Origin: Cyanocohniella sp. LLY
Lineage (GTDB): Bacteria > Cyanobacteriota > Cyanobacteriia > Cyanobacteriales > Nostocaceae
Direction of reading: 5' to 3'
Assembly: GCA_022241785.1 (NCBI GenBank)
Contig: JAKOMP010000006.1
Span: 302-64,301 of the forward strand
DNA: 64,000 nucleotides
Shown: piece after piece, positions 61,509 to 64,000 of the stretch
Position numbering within the stretch: the stretch's first letter is position 1
Layout of the letters: the number at the start of each line of letters is the position of its first letter
Position numbers and translations under genes: made by a program
The notes under the pieces: generated by a model
The model's database searches: none
What the model was told of the DNA's origin: nothing
What the model saw: the letters and a program-made list of their open reading frames with translations, nothing else

Positions 61509-62033
61509 CTACTTATGAATGACAACTTGCGTCCCTAGAGATGCCCAATCGAATAGCCACTTAGCATGGTTAGGGGCAACATTGACGCAGCCTTGGCTGA
61601 CTGGGGTACCAAATTTTTTATGCCAGTAGGCTCCATGAATACCATAATTGCCCTGGTAAAACATCGCATGGGGGACGTTGGGAACATCATAGTTTCTGCC
61701 CCGCATTCTGGTAGATTTGTGCTTTGATTGAATCTTAAAAGTACCAACACGGGTTGGGGTAGATTTTTTACCGGAAGAAATAATCACCGCATATACAGGT
61801 TTTCCTCCTTCCCAAGCTATTAAGCGTTGAGTTGAGAGATTAACTTGAATCCAGCGTTGATCAGATGTTTCTAGTGTCTGGATGGTTTGTTTAATTGTCT
61901 GGTTTTGAGAAGTTGCCCAGGTTTCATTGGCAGCAGCACCAATCACATTCAAGGATAGTGCTGTACCAACGAAACATATTTTTAAGTGACGCACCCAGTC
62001 AGAAGTAATTAGGCTTTTCATAGATACACTCAA
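61509..62033 (-). CDS. L,D-transpeptidase (YkuD), paralog
   Basis: YQGNYGIHGAYWHKKFGTPVSQGCVNVAPNHAKWLF. Confidence 0.93.
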   Translation of the reverse strand: MSVSMKSLITSDWVRHLKICFVGTALSLNVIGAAANETWATSQNQTIKQTIQTLETSDQRWIQVNLSTQRLIAWEGGKPVYAVIISSGKKSTPTRVGTFKIQSKHKSTRMRGRNYDVPNVPHAMFYQGNYGIHGAYWHKKFGTPVSQGCVNVAPNHAKWLFDWASLGTQVVIHK

Positions 62034-62110
62034 ATGATGAAGTTTCAGAAAATCTTCTGCTTTGTATGTATACTTTTTAGCCTAATTTTTTCCTAAGTGC
62101 GGATTTTGTA

Positions 62111-62758
62111 TCATTTTGTTTGCAAGTTGTTTAACTCTTGGATGAGTTGATTGGCTTGCCACGCGATCGCCTGCCAATTTCCTTGTGTCACCAGCCCTTG
62201 GGGAAATAATTGACCACTCAAACCCACTGCGATCGCCCCGGCTTGAATGAATTGGGGGGCATTTTCTAAGGTGACTCCCCCAGTAGGAATCAAGGGAATG
62301 TCACCTAGTGGCCCTTGTAAACTTTTAATATAGTTAGCTCCTCCTACCGCTTGCACAGGAAACACCTTCACACAGCTAGCACCATAATGCCAAGCTGTGA
62401 CAATTTCTGTCGGAGTCAACGCGCCAGGGATAATGGGTACATCTTGAGCAACTGCGGCTTGAATCATGGCAATATCCACATGGGGAGTGAAGAGGAACTG
62501 CGCCCCACAAGCAATGGCATCTTGTAACTGTTGCACATTAAACAGCGTACCCGTACCAATCATACAACCTGGTAACTCTGCACGTAATTGAGAAATTAAT
62601 TCCCCAGCACCATCGCTATTCCAGGTAATTTCAATCAGTTGCATTCCCCCAGAAGCCACAGCCATGGCCATTTGTTGAGCCAACTTCATCTTTGAGGCAC
62701 GAATCACTGCGATCGCTCGGTTTTTTTGCAACTGTGATAACCAAACTTGATTAGGCAT
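62111..62758 (-). CDS. eda: KDPG/KHG aldolase
   Basis: RAIAVIRASKMKLAQQMAMAVASGGMQLIEITWNS; GTGTLFNVQQLQDAIACGAQFLFTPH; PLIPTGGVTLENAP. Confidence 0.93.
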   Translation of the reverse strand: MPNQVWLSQLQKNRAIAVIRASKMKLAQQMAMAVASGGMQLIEITWNSDGAGELISQLRAELPGCMIGTGTLFNVQQLQDAIACGAQFLFTPHVDIAMIQAAVAQDVPIIPGALTPTEIVTAWHYGASCVKVFPVQAVGGANYIKSLQGPLGDIPLIPTGGVTLENAPQFIQAGAIAVGLSGQLFPQGLVTQGNWQAIAWQANQLIQELNNLQTK

Positions 62759-62985
62759 TTTACTCGGACTGACAACCAAAAGCAGATTTATCCCACACAC
62801 AATAGAAGAGTTACGAATTATCTCACTATTTCTTGGGGGATATCAACACATCTAGCATCATGCAACCTTAGCTAGATGCAATCAGAGTTGGAGGTTCTTA
62901 ATCTGAATTTAGCTTGAGTCGAAATTTTATAAGTATAAAGCCGGATCGATTAGTAATTATTTAACACCAGTAACCAACTCAAACT

Positions 62986-63573
62986 ATGAGACAAAACATT
63001 GACCCCTTGAGAATGGGAAGCCGCCTAGCTAAAAATTGGTGGACAGTTGCATTACGGGGAGTATTTGCCATTATTTTTGGTTTAATAGCACTATTCTGGC
63101 CAACAATTACCCTCACAGCACTAGTACTTGTGTTTGGTGCATTTGTATTAATCAGTGGTGTGTTATTAGCGATCGCTGCCTTTAAAGATGGTTTGAATCA
63201 TACCCACAGTTGGCTGTTGTTGCTAGAAGGTGCCATCGGCATTGTGATTGGAGTACTGGCTTTTGTCTGGCCTGGTATCACTGCATTAGTATTACTTTAC
63301 CTAATTGCAGCCTGGGCGATCGTTACTGGCGTTTTAGAAATCATTGCCGCTATTCAGATACGCAAAGAAATTGAGAATGAGTGGCTGTTAGCCATAGCTG
63401 GTATTGCGTCGGTACTGTTCGGTGTATTGCTAGTTATTTGGCCTGTGGCTGGGGCATTAGCAATTTTGTGGCTTATTGCTGCCTACGCCATTATTTTTGG
63501 TATATTGTTGTTGATTCTGGCCTTTCGCCTACGTACATGGGGAAGCGATGGTATCAGCGCCCACCGTAGGTGA
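62986..63573 (+). CDS. HdeD/DUF308-family membrane protein
   Basis: LAKNWWTVALRGVFAIIFGLIALFWPTITLTALVLVFGAFVLISGV. Confidence 0.9.
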   Translation: MRQNIDPLRMGSRLAKNWWTVALRGVFAIIFGLIALFWPTITLTALVLVFGAFVLISGVLLAIAAFKDGLNHTHSWLLLLEGAIGIVIGVLAFVWPGITALVLLYLIAAWAIVTGVLEIIAAIQIRKEIENEWLLAIAGIASVLFGVLLVIWPVAGALAILWLIAAYAIIFGILLLILAFRLRTWGSDGISAHRR

Positions 63574-63920
63574 TCACCATTTTGGATTAAGGGTACTTAA
63601 GTAGAGAGTAGGATTCTTGTGTAAAACCTATTGCCATATCTATAGATAAAATTCAATGACTTGTATTAGTTAAATCTATGTTTAAACCATAGACTATAAT
63701 CTATGATTAAAATCAGAACTCTCTTAGATAAGTATTAATTAGAGTAGACATCATCGATTTATTTTGTTAATCAATTCCTTTTTGGGAAATATAACGTTAA
63801 GCTAAAAATAATATTAAACAAAAATAAATTTCTGCAATCTCAAATAATTAGCTGACTGGAAGTAATTTTACACTTGCTCCCAGATAGCTAATTTTTGCTA
63901 CCAATCCAGAGGTTAATTTC

Positions 63921-64000
63921 ATGGCTCAGTTTCTCCTAGAGACTGTTTGGCTGGTTCCTTGTTATGCCTTAATAGGTGGACTTTTGGCGATTCCTTGGTC
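63921..64000 (+). CDS. NDH-1 subunit F (NdhF-type), truncated at window end
   Basis: MAQFLLETVWLVPCYALIGGLLAIPWS. Confidence 0.7.
   Translation, partial: MAQFLLETVWLVPCYALIGGLLAIPW

Overview
Chromosomal window from a filamentous, Nostoc/Anabaena-like cyanobacterium (abundant GCGATCGC HIP1 octamers; CP12, SipA, Ssl1498-like and NDH-1 genes). Most of it is ordinary core content: dapL, dcd, rph, pgl, trmB, cbiD, guaA, folE, thrS, cysH, ftsH and others. The main accessory island (about 20.9-36.3 kb) is a complete type I-D CRISPR-Cas locus: cas3', cas10d, cas7d/csc2, cas5d/csc1, cas6, cas4, cas1, cas2 and a 12-repeat array. Protein toxin-antitoxin-like genes (wHTH, DUF433, DUF1016 nuclease, MNT/HEPN) sit between cas3' and cas10d and appear translationally coupled to the cas operon. 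The most interesting signal is a divergent two-repeat, one-spacer mini-CRISPR (32966-33072). The 5' half of its spacer (GAATAAGTCTnnGCTTA) matches two tandem sites in the adjacent promoter region, each preceded by GTT, a type I-D-compatible PAM. One 33-nt footprint covers a TTGACA -35 box that would drive the TA+cas operon. This looks like a CreR/CreA-type crRNA-like RNA that uses I-D Cascade to repress its own cas genes and/or toxin-antitoxin genes. A palindromic protein-operator explanation for the same sequences remains open. Other notable items: a WYL regulator divergent from cas3' with shared GTGTCCGTA motifs, a candidate internal Cas11d start, a 12-bp-TIR structured element upstream of DUF433, a MITE family with intact 9-10 bp target-site duplications, a Zur-box/thrS/COG0523/folE zinc cluster, and a class-IV aminotransferase that probably uses an ATT start codon. 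All calls come from reading the sequence and the supplied ORF track; no database search was run.
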